Positions 54,114 to 64,000 of a DNA stretch of 64,000 nucleotides are shown here, piece after piece. The stretch is from Girardinichthys multiradiatus (Eukaryota > Chordata > Actinopteri > Cyprinodontiformes > Goodeidae): NCBI RefSeq assembly GCF_021462225.1, contig NC_061812.1, positions 46,109,363 through 46,173,362 on the forward strand, read 5' to 3'. The notes under the pieces were generated by a model. It searched no databases, was not told where the DNA came from, and saw nothing but the letters and a program-made list of their open reading frames with translations. The first letter of the stretch is position 1. Each line of letters starts with the position of its first letter. Position numbers and translations under genes: made by a program.

Positions 54114-55723
54114 CAGGTCCTTCTCAAAATATTAGCATATTGTGATAAAGTTAATTATTTTCCATAATGTCATGATGAAAATTTTACATTCATATATTTT
54201 AGATTCATTGCACACTAACTGAAATATTTCAGGTCTTTTATTGTTTTAATACGGATGGTTTTGGCATACAGCTCATGAAAACCCAAAATTCCTATCTCAC
54301 AAAATTAGCATATCATTAAAAGGGTCTCTAAACGAGCTATGAACCTAATCATCTGAATCAATGAGTTAACTCTAAACACCTGCAAAAGATTCCTGAGGCC
54401 TTTAAAACTCCCAGCCTGGTTCATCACTCAAAACTCCAATCATCGGTAAGACTGCCGACCTGACTGCTGTCCAGAAGGCCACTATTGACACCCTCAAGCA
54501 AGAGGGTAAGACACAGAAAGAAATTTCTGAACGAATAGGCTGTTCCCAGAGTGCTGTATCAAGGCACCTCAGTGGGAAGACTGTGGGAAGGAAAAAGTGT
54601 GGCAGAAAACGCTGCACAACGAGAAGAGGTGACCGGACCCTGAGGAAGATTGTGGAGAAGGGCCGATTCCAGACCTTGGGGGACCTGCGGAAGAAGTGGA
54701 CTGAGTCTGCAGTAGAAACATCCAGAGCCACCGTGTACAGGTGTGTGCAGGAAATGGTCTACAGGTGCCGCATTCCCCAGGTCAAGCCACTTTTGAACCA
54801 GAAACAGCGGCAGAAGTGCCTGACCTGGGCTACAGAGAAGCAGCACTGGACTGTTGCTCAGTGGTCCAAAGTACTTTTTTCGGATGAAAGCAAATTCTGC
54901 ATGTCATTCAGAAATCAAGGTGCCAGAGTCTGGAGGAACACTGGGGAGAAGGAAATGCCAAAATGCCAGAAGTCCAGTGTCAAGTACCCACAGTCAGTGA
55001 TGGTCTGGGGTGCCGTGTCAGCTGCTGGTGTTGGTCCAATGTGTTTTATCAAGGGCAGGGTCAATGCAGCTAGCTATCAGGAGATTTTGGAGCACTTCAT
55101 GCTTCCATCTGCTGAAACGCTTTATGGAGATGAAGATTTCATTTTTCAGCACAACCTGGCACCTGCTCACAGTGCCAAAACCACTGGTAAATGGTTTACT
55201 GACCATGGTGTCACTGTGCTCAATTGGCCTGCCAACTCTCCTGACCTGAACCCCATAGAGAATCTGTGGGATATTGTGAAGAGAACATTGAGAGACTCAA
55301 GACCCAACACTCTGGATGAGCTAAAGGCCGCTATCGAAGCATCCTGGGCCTCCATAAGATCTCAGCAGTGCTACAGGCTGATTGCCTCCATGCCACGCCG
55401 CATTGAAGCAGTCATTTCTGCCAAAGGATTCCCAACCAAGTATTGAGTGCATAACTGTACATGATTATTTGAAGGTTGACGTTTTTTGTATTAAGAACAC
55501 TTTTATTTTATTGGTCGGATGAAATATGCTAATTTTGTGAGATAGGAATTTTGGGTTTTCACGAGCTGTATGCCAAAATCATCCGTATTAAGACAATAAT
55601 AGACCTGAAATATTTCAGTTAGTGTGCAATGAATCTAAAATATATGAATGTTAAATTTTCATCATTACATTATGGAAAATAATGAACTTTATCACAATAT
55701 GCTAATATTTTGAGAAGGACCTG
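54114..55723 (+). mobile_element. Tc1-family DNA transposon, full length, inactive
   Basis: 1,610 bp flanked by TA at 54112-54113 and 55724-55725. The terminal inverted repeats (CAGGTCCTTCTCAAAATATT...) extend about 210 bp. It contains one transposase gene with two inactivating changes. The copy at 50284 is its close relative. Confidence 0.9.
54443..55446 (+). pseudogene. Tc1 transposase (DD34E) with lost start and mutated catalytic residue
   Basis: By comparison with 50611, translation should start at 54443, but the ATG is ATC. The next Met (54583) would omit the first helix-turn-helix. The DNA-binding part (GKTADLTAVQKATIDTLKQ, then GCSQSAVSRHLSGKTVGRKK) is followed by the catalytic domain: LFSDESKF (first Asp), FQHNLAPAH where the second catalytic Asp is Asn, and SPDLNPIENLW (Glu, 34 residues later). 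The DD34E spacing is therefore kept but one acid is lost. It would bind TIRs and cut and paste the element if active; this copy cannot catalyse. Confidence 0.9.
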
Positions 55724-55863
55724 TATGTTCTCTTAAATGAAGTTTAAAATATGTATATGTCATGATCTCATTAACAAGCTAGCATTCATTCCTGTTGTCT
55801 TTGCTTCAATTAACTGTATTTCATAATGAGTGAATTCACAAAGCAGCTGCTCTCATTCACATA

Positions 55864-56217
55864 CACTATATTGCCAAAAGTATTTGTCTACTTTTACATG
55901 TACATGACCATTGATTACATCCTATTCTTAATCTGTAAGGTCCAATTTGTGGATGGATCCATCATTGCCAGCAACACCAACTTTAACTATTCTATAAACA
56001 TCTTCCACAAGGTGTCCATAGTTAGATGAGAAGACCAGAATTGCAACCTTCACTCTAATTCATTTCAAACGTATTCAAGAAGGTGGAGTTAAGGACTCTG
56101 TGTAGGCCAGCCAAATATCTCCATACCAAACTTTATACACCTGCAGCCATGGAATTCATTTGGACACCTGAATTAATTGATTTGGTGGAGTGACCGAATA
56201 GCTTTGGCAATATAGTG
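55864..56217. repeat. MITE with Tc1-type inverted ends
   Basis: CACTATATTGCCAAAAGTATT at the left and the inverted GCTTTGGCAATATAGTG at the right, 354 bp, TA before the left end. No coding capacity. Confidence 0.8.
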
Positions 56218-56474
56218 ATTTTTAACGCTTAAATTAACAAACAATTTTGACAGTGAAGCATCCATACAGACAATACTTGTAACTGTGGTCTCTTTCAATC
56301 CTCTTATTATATATTATTATGATTTATATTGTAGTCAGGTGAGATATGGCAGATTTTATTTCCTTTAAACAATTATTGCAGTGAAAATCCCAAAGTAATA
56401 CCGAACAACTGCCTAATACTGAAAATTGTCTTGGACAAAAGCCTTCAGTCATTTCACATTTTTGATAACACTAC

Positions 56475-56972
56475 TGTCAGGATCATCCTCCTGTGTTAGT
56501 TTTTGAGTTTAAGTTTCTTGTTGGTTTCTCTCCCCTTCCCTGTTTATGTTCTTCAGTTGTTGTTTTTAACCGTTTATATTAGACCAGGTTTATGACTTAT
56601 TCAATGTTTAGACATTTGTGTTTAACGTATCCCTTTCTTTACAATCTTAGATTCCTGTACATTTTGAGTTCTGTTTAGATTCTCTACTCATATGTGTTAA
56701 TAAGCCTCCCTCCTTCAGTTGCCTCTCTCACCAGCTGCTCCTGATTTCCCCTTATTAGTTCAAATTGTTCTTTCATCCATTCTCCACCATACCTCAGTAT
56801 TTATACCCTCTGGTTCCTCCTGTCTACTGTCTGCTCCATGTCAAATATCTCCATGATCCCTTTCACTTCCTGCCCATGTCTGACAGACAGGTGCCTGTGT
56901 TCCAGTTTCTGCTCTCCGTGTAAGTTAATTTATTAAACATTTTCATTACTCCACTACGCTCCGCATATGACA
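56475..56972 (+). repeat. Possible solo LTR (TGTCAGG...ATGACA)
   Basis: Ends TGTCAGGATC and CATATGACA, T/C-rich interior like the outer LTR at 42667. The flanking 5-mers (ACTAC, TCTAG) do not match, so no target duplication. Confidence 0.4.
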
Positions 56973-57734
56973 TCTAGACACATAAAATTAATATAAATAC
57001 AGGTTGTCTTTATATATTTATGGCCATAAAGGAGTCAACCCAGCACAATATTTTCTTTAATCAATTCTTGATTCTTTCTAAGCACATTAGAGAACACAAT
57101 CTTTAATCATGTTTGCTCCATCTCCCAACTATAACAAAATAAAAATAGTAAACACAGACCCCACAGTGTAAGCTGATAGTTTTAAGGTTTGGAGCTCACA
57201 GAGCTTAACTGGATCTCTTCTGCCCATATGCACACACAGAGACCAAGCAGACACTGTCCGTGTTCCTTAAGAGAAAATGCTGTGACCATTTCCACATAAA
57301 AAATCCAAAAATTGCCTACTAAAAACCACAGTGTAAATCTTTTATTTACCCCCAAACAGAATGCCATTCAGTATTGCCAAACTGAGTTACCTTGCTGTTC
57401 TTTATTTAAAAATTTAAGTATTGTACTGTTAAAGTTAAAACTCCACTCATGAACGTGTTCATTTGAACTCGTTCTTGCATTAAACCTGTTCTTGATGCTC
57501 TTTTTATACACAGTACTTAAACCCTCACTTAGTACCAGTTTATTTGCTAATTACAATTTTTTGGGAACTCTTACATAAAATTAAGGATCAAATTGATCAA
57601 GACACAAAATAGCTTTTTGTTTGTATGAAATTTACCTAATAAACAATTACATAAACCTCTAATTATCACATCATTTCTTGCAGACCAAATAGCTAATGAT
57701 TTACATGTTTTTAAACCAAACTTTAAGATACACA
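56973..57734. other. No recognisable feature
   Basis: AT-rich. No supported gene or repeat boundary. Confidence 0.3.
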
Positions 57735-58859
57735 TCCCTATCCAATCTTCCGTTATTATCTATAATTTTTGAGAAAATAGTTGCTAATCAAGTGTTCGAG
57801 TATTTGCACAGTAATGATCTGTTTGAAGAGTTTTAGTCAGGTTTCAGAGCTCAACATAGCACAGAAACAGCACTAGTGAAAGTCACTAATGATATTCTCC
57901 TGGCCTAAGAAAATGTTCTTGAGTGTGTACTTGTTCTGTTAGATCTCAGTGCTGCATTTGATACAGCATTTGATACAGTCGATCACAATATTCTCTTAGA
58001 AAGGCTGGAACATGCTGTAGGGATCAGGGGTACAGCACTAGGATGGTTTAAATCTCAGTCAGTCATTTTCTACCGCATATTCCATTGTGGGTCGCGGGGG
58101 AGCTGGTGCCTATTTCCAGCTGTCAATGGGCGAGAGGCAGAGTACACCCTGGACAGGTCGCCAGTCCATCGCAGGGTAACACACAAACAACCATCCATGC
58201 ACTTATTTTAATCTTATATGCCTAAAAGGCATGTCTTGACGACATAAAAACTTGGAAGACTCTAAATTTTCTTCTTCTAAATTCAGACAAGACAGAAGTT
58301 ATTGTCTTTGGACCGGAATGTGAAAACAAAACAGCTAAGTCAATCAATTAATGTGGATGGCATTAAATTGACCTCTGGTAATAAAGTAAAAAACATTGGT
58401 GTTATTTTTGACCAGGACATGTCATGTAAATCCCATATTAAACAACTTTCTAGGATTTCCTTCTTTCACCTCCGGAACATTGCAAAAATTAGAAATATCC
58501 TATCCAGGAGTGATGCTCAAAAACGAGTCCATGCATTTGATACTTCAAGGCTGGACTATTAAAATTCTTTACTTTCTGGATGTCCTCAAAATGCAGTTTA
58601 AAACGTTCAGCTGATCCAACATGTTGCAGCAGGTGTTCTGATGAAAATTAAAAAGAGAGATCATATTTCTCCTATTTTAGCTTCCCCTCATTGGCTCCCT
58701 GTTAAATGCAGAATAGAATTTAAAATTCTCCTTCTCACATATAAAGCCCTTAATGATCTAGCTCCATCATACATCAGAGATCTGATTGGTCCATATGTTC
58801 CTCACAGAGCACTTCGTTCTCAGACTGTAGGTTTACTGGTGGTTCCTGGAGTGTCTTGA
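57735..58859 (+). pseudogene. L2-like ORF2 reverse transcriptase remnant
   Basis: RT motif A region [11 protein letters not shown] with a 12-bp duplication (TTTGATACAGCA) is followed by [20 protein letters not shown] minus-strand SINE (58055-58235) then replaces motifs B and C. The thumb resumes at LLLNSDKTEVIVFGPE and VDGIKLTSGNKVKNIGVIFD, ending with HISPILASPHWLPVKCRIEF and RDLIGPYVPHRALRS. Several frame changes. Confidence 0.7.
58055..58235 (-). repeat. tRNA-related SINE fragment
   Basis: GGGTCGCGGGGGAGCTGGTG, AATGGGCGAGAGGCAGAGTA and CCTGGACAGGTCGCCAGTCC match the body of the SINE at 20300-20600. The tRNA-like head is missing. Confidence 0.7.
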
Positions 58860-59513
58860 TGTAGAATGGGAGGCAGATCCTTTGGTTATCAAGCTCCTCT
58901 TGTGTGGAACCAGCTCCCATTTAGTTAGTCCATGAGGCAGACACCCTGTCTACTTTTAAGGCTAGGCTTAAAACCTTTGATAAAGCTTATAGTTATAGTG
59001 GCTTAGGTTATCCTGAGCCATCTATGTAGTTATACTGCTATATGATTAGACTACTGGAGGACATAATGACCACCTTCACTCTCTCTGCTACATTCTCATA
59101 CTACTCTCCAATTTTGCGTTATTTGCTGTTATTTCACCTTTTAACTCTATGTTCTCTCTGTTTGTTTCTCTTTATAGAAGCTACATCTGAACTGGCTCTG
59201 TGTTTAGCTGTGGCTCCTTCCTGGAGGGGGAAATTGGCCAAGCTGCTGCTGCCAACAGCTTAATGCTCACCTTATACTGATGATACACTTGGCCCTGTCT
59301 GTCTCTCAGCATTAACTCTGTCTCATGACATAGGCACTGGCTGAGCTTCTACTGTGACTAACTGCATGTGCTTTCTTTCATACTCTAGACTTTAGACTGG
59401 CTCAAAGTTTATCTGTTTAGCTGTCTTACTCTCCTAGACAAAACCACTAGAGGAGCTACAACCATTAATGTTTTACTTTTCCATCCCATAGAAAGTACTC
59501 CTGGATCAGCGTT

Positions 59514-60680
59514 TGTTAGGGTTTGAAAACTTTTGTATTGTTTATCACTCATGTCTGCTCTAAGTGCTTTTCCCTCCTACATGCCATAGAAAGGGATATG
59601 TGGGAGGCGAGTGAGTTATGATTACCAAGTCCTCACTCCCTCTCTGTTTAAAATCAAGACACATGAACCCTAACCTTTCTGACCCCACACACACACACAC
59701 ACACACTGAATGTTTGTTGAACTGTGTGTGAACCAGCATGTATAAATAAAGAGACAGGGGTGCCAACACTTTGTAGTTTGCACTGCAGAGTGTGACCTAC
59801 CCTTGCAAGTAAATTGACTGTATCGTTCTTGCCTCTGAGTTGACTAAATAATCTAACATTAACTTGGTCCTTCGAGCCGGATATTATAAAAACTAAACTG
59901 ATCTTATTTTTCTTTGCAGTGACTGGCAGATCTCCGGGAACAGCCTGACGTCGAGTTAAGCGCTGCCGCACAGCCGCACCTAGGCCTGGTGGCTGAAAAT
60001 CCCGGTGTGTGACATTCGCATCTGGCCGGTGGGTTATCGTATTGCTCGACGCCAGGTGACTCTGTGAGGTCCGACAGAGTCACCTAGAAGTCAACTCCGA
60101 GGTGAGATAGCTTTAAAATACAGTACATGAGATAAGAGTAAGCGCTATATAAATAAAAGAAGAAAAGTACTTAAAAATCGTTTGTAGTGTGTCGCCAGTA
60201 AGGACACTGCATTGGATAGGTTTTATTTCGCCGGAAAGAAATAGCGATAAATTTAGGTAGGATCTCGCCGCAAGGAGATCAGAAACAACTAGGTAATTCC
60301 GCCGTAAGGGAACTGGATAATTTGGTTGGTAACATTTTGCCGGAAGAAAATTAAATTAAATGTTGCATAATAAGGGAGCTCATAAACTAAGCTAGGTCGA
60401 CCATACATATTGCTGAAGGGACATACATATGTCAAAATACTAACTGTGTGAGTGCTGTTGTGTGTGTTTGGAGGACTAAGCATTTTTGGAAGAATCATAG
60501 CAAGATTCTGTTGGTCCTGTGTTTTCTTTTGCCCAGATTAAAAATACCTTTTACCTCTAAGTGCTTTTCCCTCCTTCATGTCATAGAAAGGGATATGTGG
60601 GAGGCGAGTGAGTTATGATTACCAAGTCCTCACTCCCTCTCTGTTTAAAATCAAGACACATGAACCCTAACCTTTCTGAC

Positions 60681-60724
<44 letters not shown>

Positions 60725-60923
60725 CACACACACACACACACGCACGCACACACACACACACACACACACACCCTGAATGTTGAACTGTGTGTGAACCAGC
60801 ATGTATAAATAAAGAGACAGGGGTGCCAACACTTTGTAGTCTGCACTGCAGAGTGTGACCTACCCTTGCAAGTAAATTGACTGTATCGTTCTTGCTTCTG
60901 AGTTGACTAAATAATACCTAACA
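59514..60923 (+). mobile_element. ERV-C: internally deleted provirus of the ERV-B family
   Basis: 5' LTR 59514-59858 (TGTTAGGG...CTAACA), tRNA-Tyr primer site 59865-59881 (TGGTCCTTCGAGCCGGA, exact over 17 bases), leader to about 60548, then directly a 3' LTR lacking its first ~45 bp (about 60555-60923). Target duplication GCGTT at 59509-59513 and 60924-60928. No gag, pol or env. The leader matches the ERV-B leader (for example GGAGGACTAAGCATTTT, GTCCTGTGTTTTCTTTTGCC). Confidence 0.85.
60685..60772. repeat. CA microsatellite in the ERV-C 3' LTR
   Basis: About 40 CA units with a few CG interruptions; the 5' LTR has only about 11 units at the same place (59687-59706). Confidence 0.95.
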
Positions 60924-61385
60924 GCGTTTCTGTGTTCTTTTTTTGTCTCTGCTCTGTTCTCTCAAACCCCCAGTCAGTCGTGGCAGATGGCCACTCACAC
61001 TGAACCTGGTTCTGCTGGAGGTTTCTTCCTGTTAAAAGGCAGTTTTCCTCTCCACTGTCACTATATGCATGTTCAGTATGAGGGATTGCTGCAAAGTCAA
61101 TGCAAGCGACTGTCCACTGTTGCTACATCCTCATCCAAGAGGAGTGAATGCTGCAAGTCACTGACTCAAAGCAATCTGCTGGGTTTCCTTAGATAGAAAA
61201 TCTTTTAACCAATTTGAATAATAAACTGAATCCGACTGCACTGTTTGATAGTTAGGATTAATTGGAATGTAGGTACCCAACATGAAATCTTTATGATTCA
61301 ATTGAAATACTTTGTAAAGTGCCTTGAGACGACGGGTCGTGAATTGGCGCTCTATAAATAGAACAGAACTGAATTGAACTTCAAA

Positions 61386-62859
61386 AAGTGTCAAAAATTG
61401 AGCTTTAGTTTTGTGCTTATTGTATAAAATAAACTCTATTTAGCACTGCTGCTCTGAAACAAGCAGAAAAGTTCTTGTTTGACATGTGTGTCACCTCAAG
61501 ATTGTGTGGTTGTGCTAGGAATAGCAAAACTGACTGCTTGACTGGATTCCAGCGTAAGTCTTTTTGTCAGGATGCATTTCCATCTTGATGCTTTACGGAG
61601 GGAAGACTGTCATGTCCGTACCTGGCCAGCTGAATACTCTCAACTCTCCCACCCTCCAGCCACCTGTCACGTTGCGTCATCTCTGTCAGTGCACAAATAT
61701 GTAAACATATTTGTTTGATGCTTTTGTAAGGAACATTTTTCTTGCCACATTTATTTTTTTACTTATCTTTCTAAATACTGGTGTCTTTTAGAGTTACCAA
61801 GTTAATTTGAAACCATCATAATGTTTGAACCCTTGGGTTCGTTTTAGTAAATGGCCTGATTGATGCCCAATATGTACAGAGGTATTTTGTCACTTTTTTT
61901 AAATGCCCAAAAAATTTTATTATATTTATAATTTTATGTTTGAATGCATATGTTTGAATGTGTGCAGACAGAAATCAGAAAAACATCAAAAGAAAACAAA
62001 TTGCATAGGAACCTGCTTCTTGGTTAACTTCATCACCAGCAGATTGTGAGCAGACTTTTCTAAACAACCCCCTCCAGCTTCTTTCACCCTCTGTGCCATA
62101 TTTATAGTCATTTTTCGTTCTCCAGGGGACAATTCTCTAATATTTTGACCCAATTTTTCCTCTTGGTTTTCAGTCAGACAGCTCCACAGCCTAGTGAGAT
62201 AAAGGAGAGATGCAAACTAGCTTTTGTTGCCCCTGTCTCCTTGAATGTTAGTGTGCTGTTAAATGTAGCCCAGAGAGGCAAACAACTGAACATCCAAAAT
62301 TGCTCCAGCAACCTCACAAGGAGGCACACAGAATGAGATGCCAAATGTTACAAGTATTTTAGATCTTTAACCACTTTCACAACATTCTAATTACTCTAGG
62401 GCATTTGTCACCTTCGAAGCTGCAACATGACACTTTCAATCAGCACTGTGAATCTCAGATTTTGATTTAAGTCTGATAAAGGAAGTAAATAGAAAAATGG
62501 GTGTTTAAGAATTTTGTTTTTGATGGCATTTTGTTGAATATGTAAGACTGTGACCTATTTTTCATTTCTGCATCAGTGGAGTTTTCTACAAGCTCTACAT
62601 GATGACAATGCTTCAATTATATAGAATTCTAATGGGTCTGCATAGATGTCCAAGTTTATAGCCTTTGGCTCTGCAGTAAGTCAGGTAAAGGCACATCTCA
62701 TTCAGGAGTACTTTGGTTGACATGGGTAAGACGGGATGATTTCTTATAAAGACCAGCTTTGAAAACCCCAAAAAGATGTTTTATGGCATTTTAACTCACA
62801 GACTCCAGTAGTACAAAGCCATTTGTATGGCAGTGTCTATGTAAAGTTTGTTAAAATCT
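61386..62859. other. No recognisable gene
   Basis: Unassigned sequence. A 64-codon frame at 62145-62336 is preceded by a pyrimidine tract and TTTTCAG (about 62167-62173), resembling a splice acceptor, but there is no supporting homology. Confidence 0.3.
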
Positions 62860-62990
62860 CAATTCAGTTTATATTCTTTTTATTTATATAGCGCCAAATT
62901 ACAACACATGTCCCTCAAGGCACTTTACATAGTCAATTCAATAAAATCATACAGACTCCAAGACAACTACATACATTCCAATTCAACACC
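62860..62990 (-). mobile_element. LINE tail fragment, minus strand
   Basis: TTTATTTATATAGCGCCAAATTACAACACATG and CTCAAGGCACTTTACATAG are the reverse complement of the L2-like tail, as at 46925. Confidence 0.7.
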
Positions 62991-62996
62991 ATAGGC

Positions 62997-63914
62997 AGGA
63001 GGTCGATGATGGACTTTGTTGTCCTATCATCAGACCTTCGGCTGCATGTTTTGGACACTCAGGTGAAGGAAGGGGCTGAGCTGTCCACTGATCACCACCT
63101 GGTGGTGAATTTGATCCGCTGCAAGAGGAAAAACCCGGACAGACGTGGCAGGCCCAAGCGAATAGTGAGGGTCTGCTGGGAACATCTGGCAGAGCCCTCG
63201 GCCAGGGATGTATTCAACTCCCACCTCCGGGAGAGCTTTGACCAGATTCTGGGGGATGTTGGAGACATAGACTCCGTGTGGACCATGTTCTCCGCATCTG
63301 TTGTCGATGCTGCTGCCCGTAGCTGTGGCCGTAAGGTCTGCGGTGCCTGTCGCAGCGGCAATCCCCAAACCCGGTGGTGGACACCGGTAGTAAGGGATGC
63401 TGTCAAGCTGAATAAGGAGTCCTATCGGCTTATGGGACTCCTGAGGCGGCTGATGGGTACCGTGAGGCCACGCGTGCCACGGCCCGGGCTGTGGGAGTGG
63501 CAAAAACCCGGGCCTGGGAGGAGTTCGGTGAGGCCATGGAGAAGGAATACCGGTTGGTCTCGAAGCAATTCTGGCAAACCGTCCGGCGCCTCAGGAGGGG
63601 GAAGCAGTGCTTCGCCAACACTGTTTACAGTGGGGGTGGAAGGCTGCTGACCTCAATTGGGACATTATTGGGCAGTGGAAGGAGTATTTAGATGATTTCC
63701 TCAATCCTGCCATCACGCATTCCCTGGTGGAAACAGAGGCTGGGGAATCGGGGTTAGACTCTTTTATCACCCAGGCTGAAGTCACCGAGGTGGTTAAAAA
63801 TCTCCATGGTGGCAGGGTTTCGGGGGTGGATGAGATCCGCTCTGAGTACCTCAAGTCTCTGGATGTTGTAGGGCTGTCATGGTTGACACGCCTCTTCAAC
63901 ATTGCGTGGCAGTC
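62997..63914 (+). mobile_element. Rex3 (RTE-clade LINE), copy 3, fragment
   Basis: 5' truncated in the endonuclease C-terminus ([31 protein letters not shown]), then the linker ([33 protein letters not shown]) and, after frame changes, ITQAEVTEVVKNLHGGRVSG and DEIRSEYLKSLDVVG. It is interrupted at 63915 by the start of an ERV-B-family LTR. Confidence 0.8.
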
Positions 63915-64000
63915 TGTTAGGGTTTTACGACTTTTTATATTGTTTATCACTTGTGTCTGCTCTAAGTGCTTTCTTCCCCCACATGGGTGAGTTATGCTAT
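63915..64000 (+). repeat. Start of another ERV-B/ERV-C family LTR, cut by the window edge
   Basis: TGTTAGGGTTTTACGACTTT followed by TTTATCACTTGTGTCTGCTCTAAGTGCTTT parallels the ERV-C 5' LTR start at 59514. It lies directly against Rex3 sequence. Confidence 0.8.

Larger units (their letters stand above)
57735..61385 (+). mobile_element. L2-like LINE, 5' truncated, split by a SINE and ERV-C
   Basis: Begins in RT (FEKIVANQVFEYLHSNDL) and ends in the tail GTGCCTTGAGACGACGGGTC and GGCGCTCTATAAATAGAAC at about 61320-61375. ERV-C inserted between GGATCAGCGTT (59503-59513) and GCGTTTCTGTG (60924 on). Same family as 15176-18240. Confidence 0.75.

Noticed and set aside
60581..60832. Minus-strand Val/Cys repeat protein
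   Set aside because: Translation of a CA microsatellite inside an LTR.
62145..62336. Short exon after a splice-acceptor-like tract
   Set aside because: No homology, no partner exons and ordinary base composition.

Overview
This looks like a stretch of teleost fish nuclear genome. The pointers are three copies of the teleost RTE retrotransposon Rex3, fish-type L2/CR1-group LINEs (one with an esterase ORF1), Tx1-like L1 LINEs, Tc1 elements with a DD34E transposase, Ty3/gypsy elements with sushi-like gag, and vertebrate sarcomeric myosin sequence. I found no intact single-copy host gene, tRNA or rRNA. Nearly all recognisable sequence is transposable elements, many nested in one another. The species cannot be named from this.

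1-15 kb (minus strand) is a three-layer nest. A sushi-like gypsy gag (13326-13871) was hit by an endogenous retrovirus-like element, ERV-A, whose 5' LTR begins at 13325, whose primer-binding site fits tRNA-Asn, and whose gag-protease-pol runs off the left edge. A second provirus, ERV-B (6469-13247, CACAG target duplication, tRNA-Tyr primer site, gamma-type env), then landed inside the ERV-A LTR. A non-LTR element sits in the ERV-A leader (to about 5945).

15-26 kb holds an L2-like LINE on the minus strand (esterase ORF1, damaged ORF2), LTR fragments, a SINE, one Rex3 copy and LINE tails. 26-42 kb is a chain of Tx1-like L1 sequence split by a tyrosine-recombinase retrotransposon with A1-B1-A2-B2 split direct repeats (28495-33354), by Rex3 (about 34850-37545), by a tRNA-SINE and by a second LINE (38500-41700). 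42.6-47 kb has two nested solo LTRs and a TIR DNA element containing another LINE.

47.2-50.3 kb is the most unusual locus. A Ty3/gypsy element has lost reverse transcriptase, RNase H and most of integrase, and carries instead about 640 bp of intron-free sarcomeric myosin heavy chain rod sequence, fused in frame behind gag and protease. 50-57 kb has Tc1 copies, MITE-like elements and minisatellites. 57.7-61.4 kb is an L2-like LINE interrupted by an internally deleted relative of ERV-B (59514-60923, GCGTT duplication). The window ends in a third Rex3 copy cut by the start of another LTR of the ERV-B family (63915).

The sequence reads as an insertion record, not as a gene neighbourhood. Most coding regions are broken by stops, frameshifts or lost catalytic residues. 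The exceptions are the 534-codon gag-protease-myosin reading frame and a few reverse transcriptase stretches.
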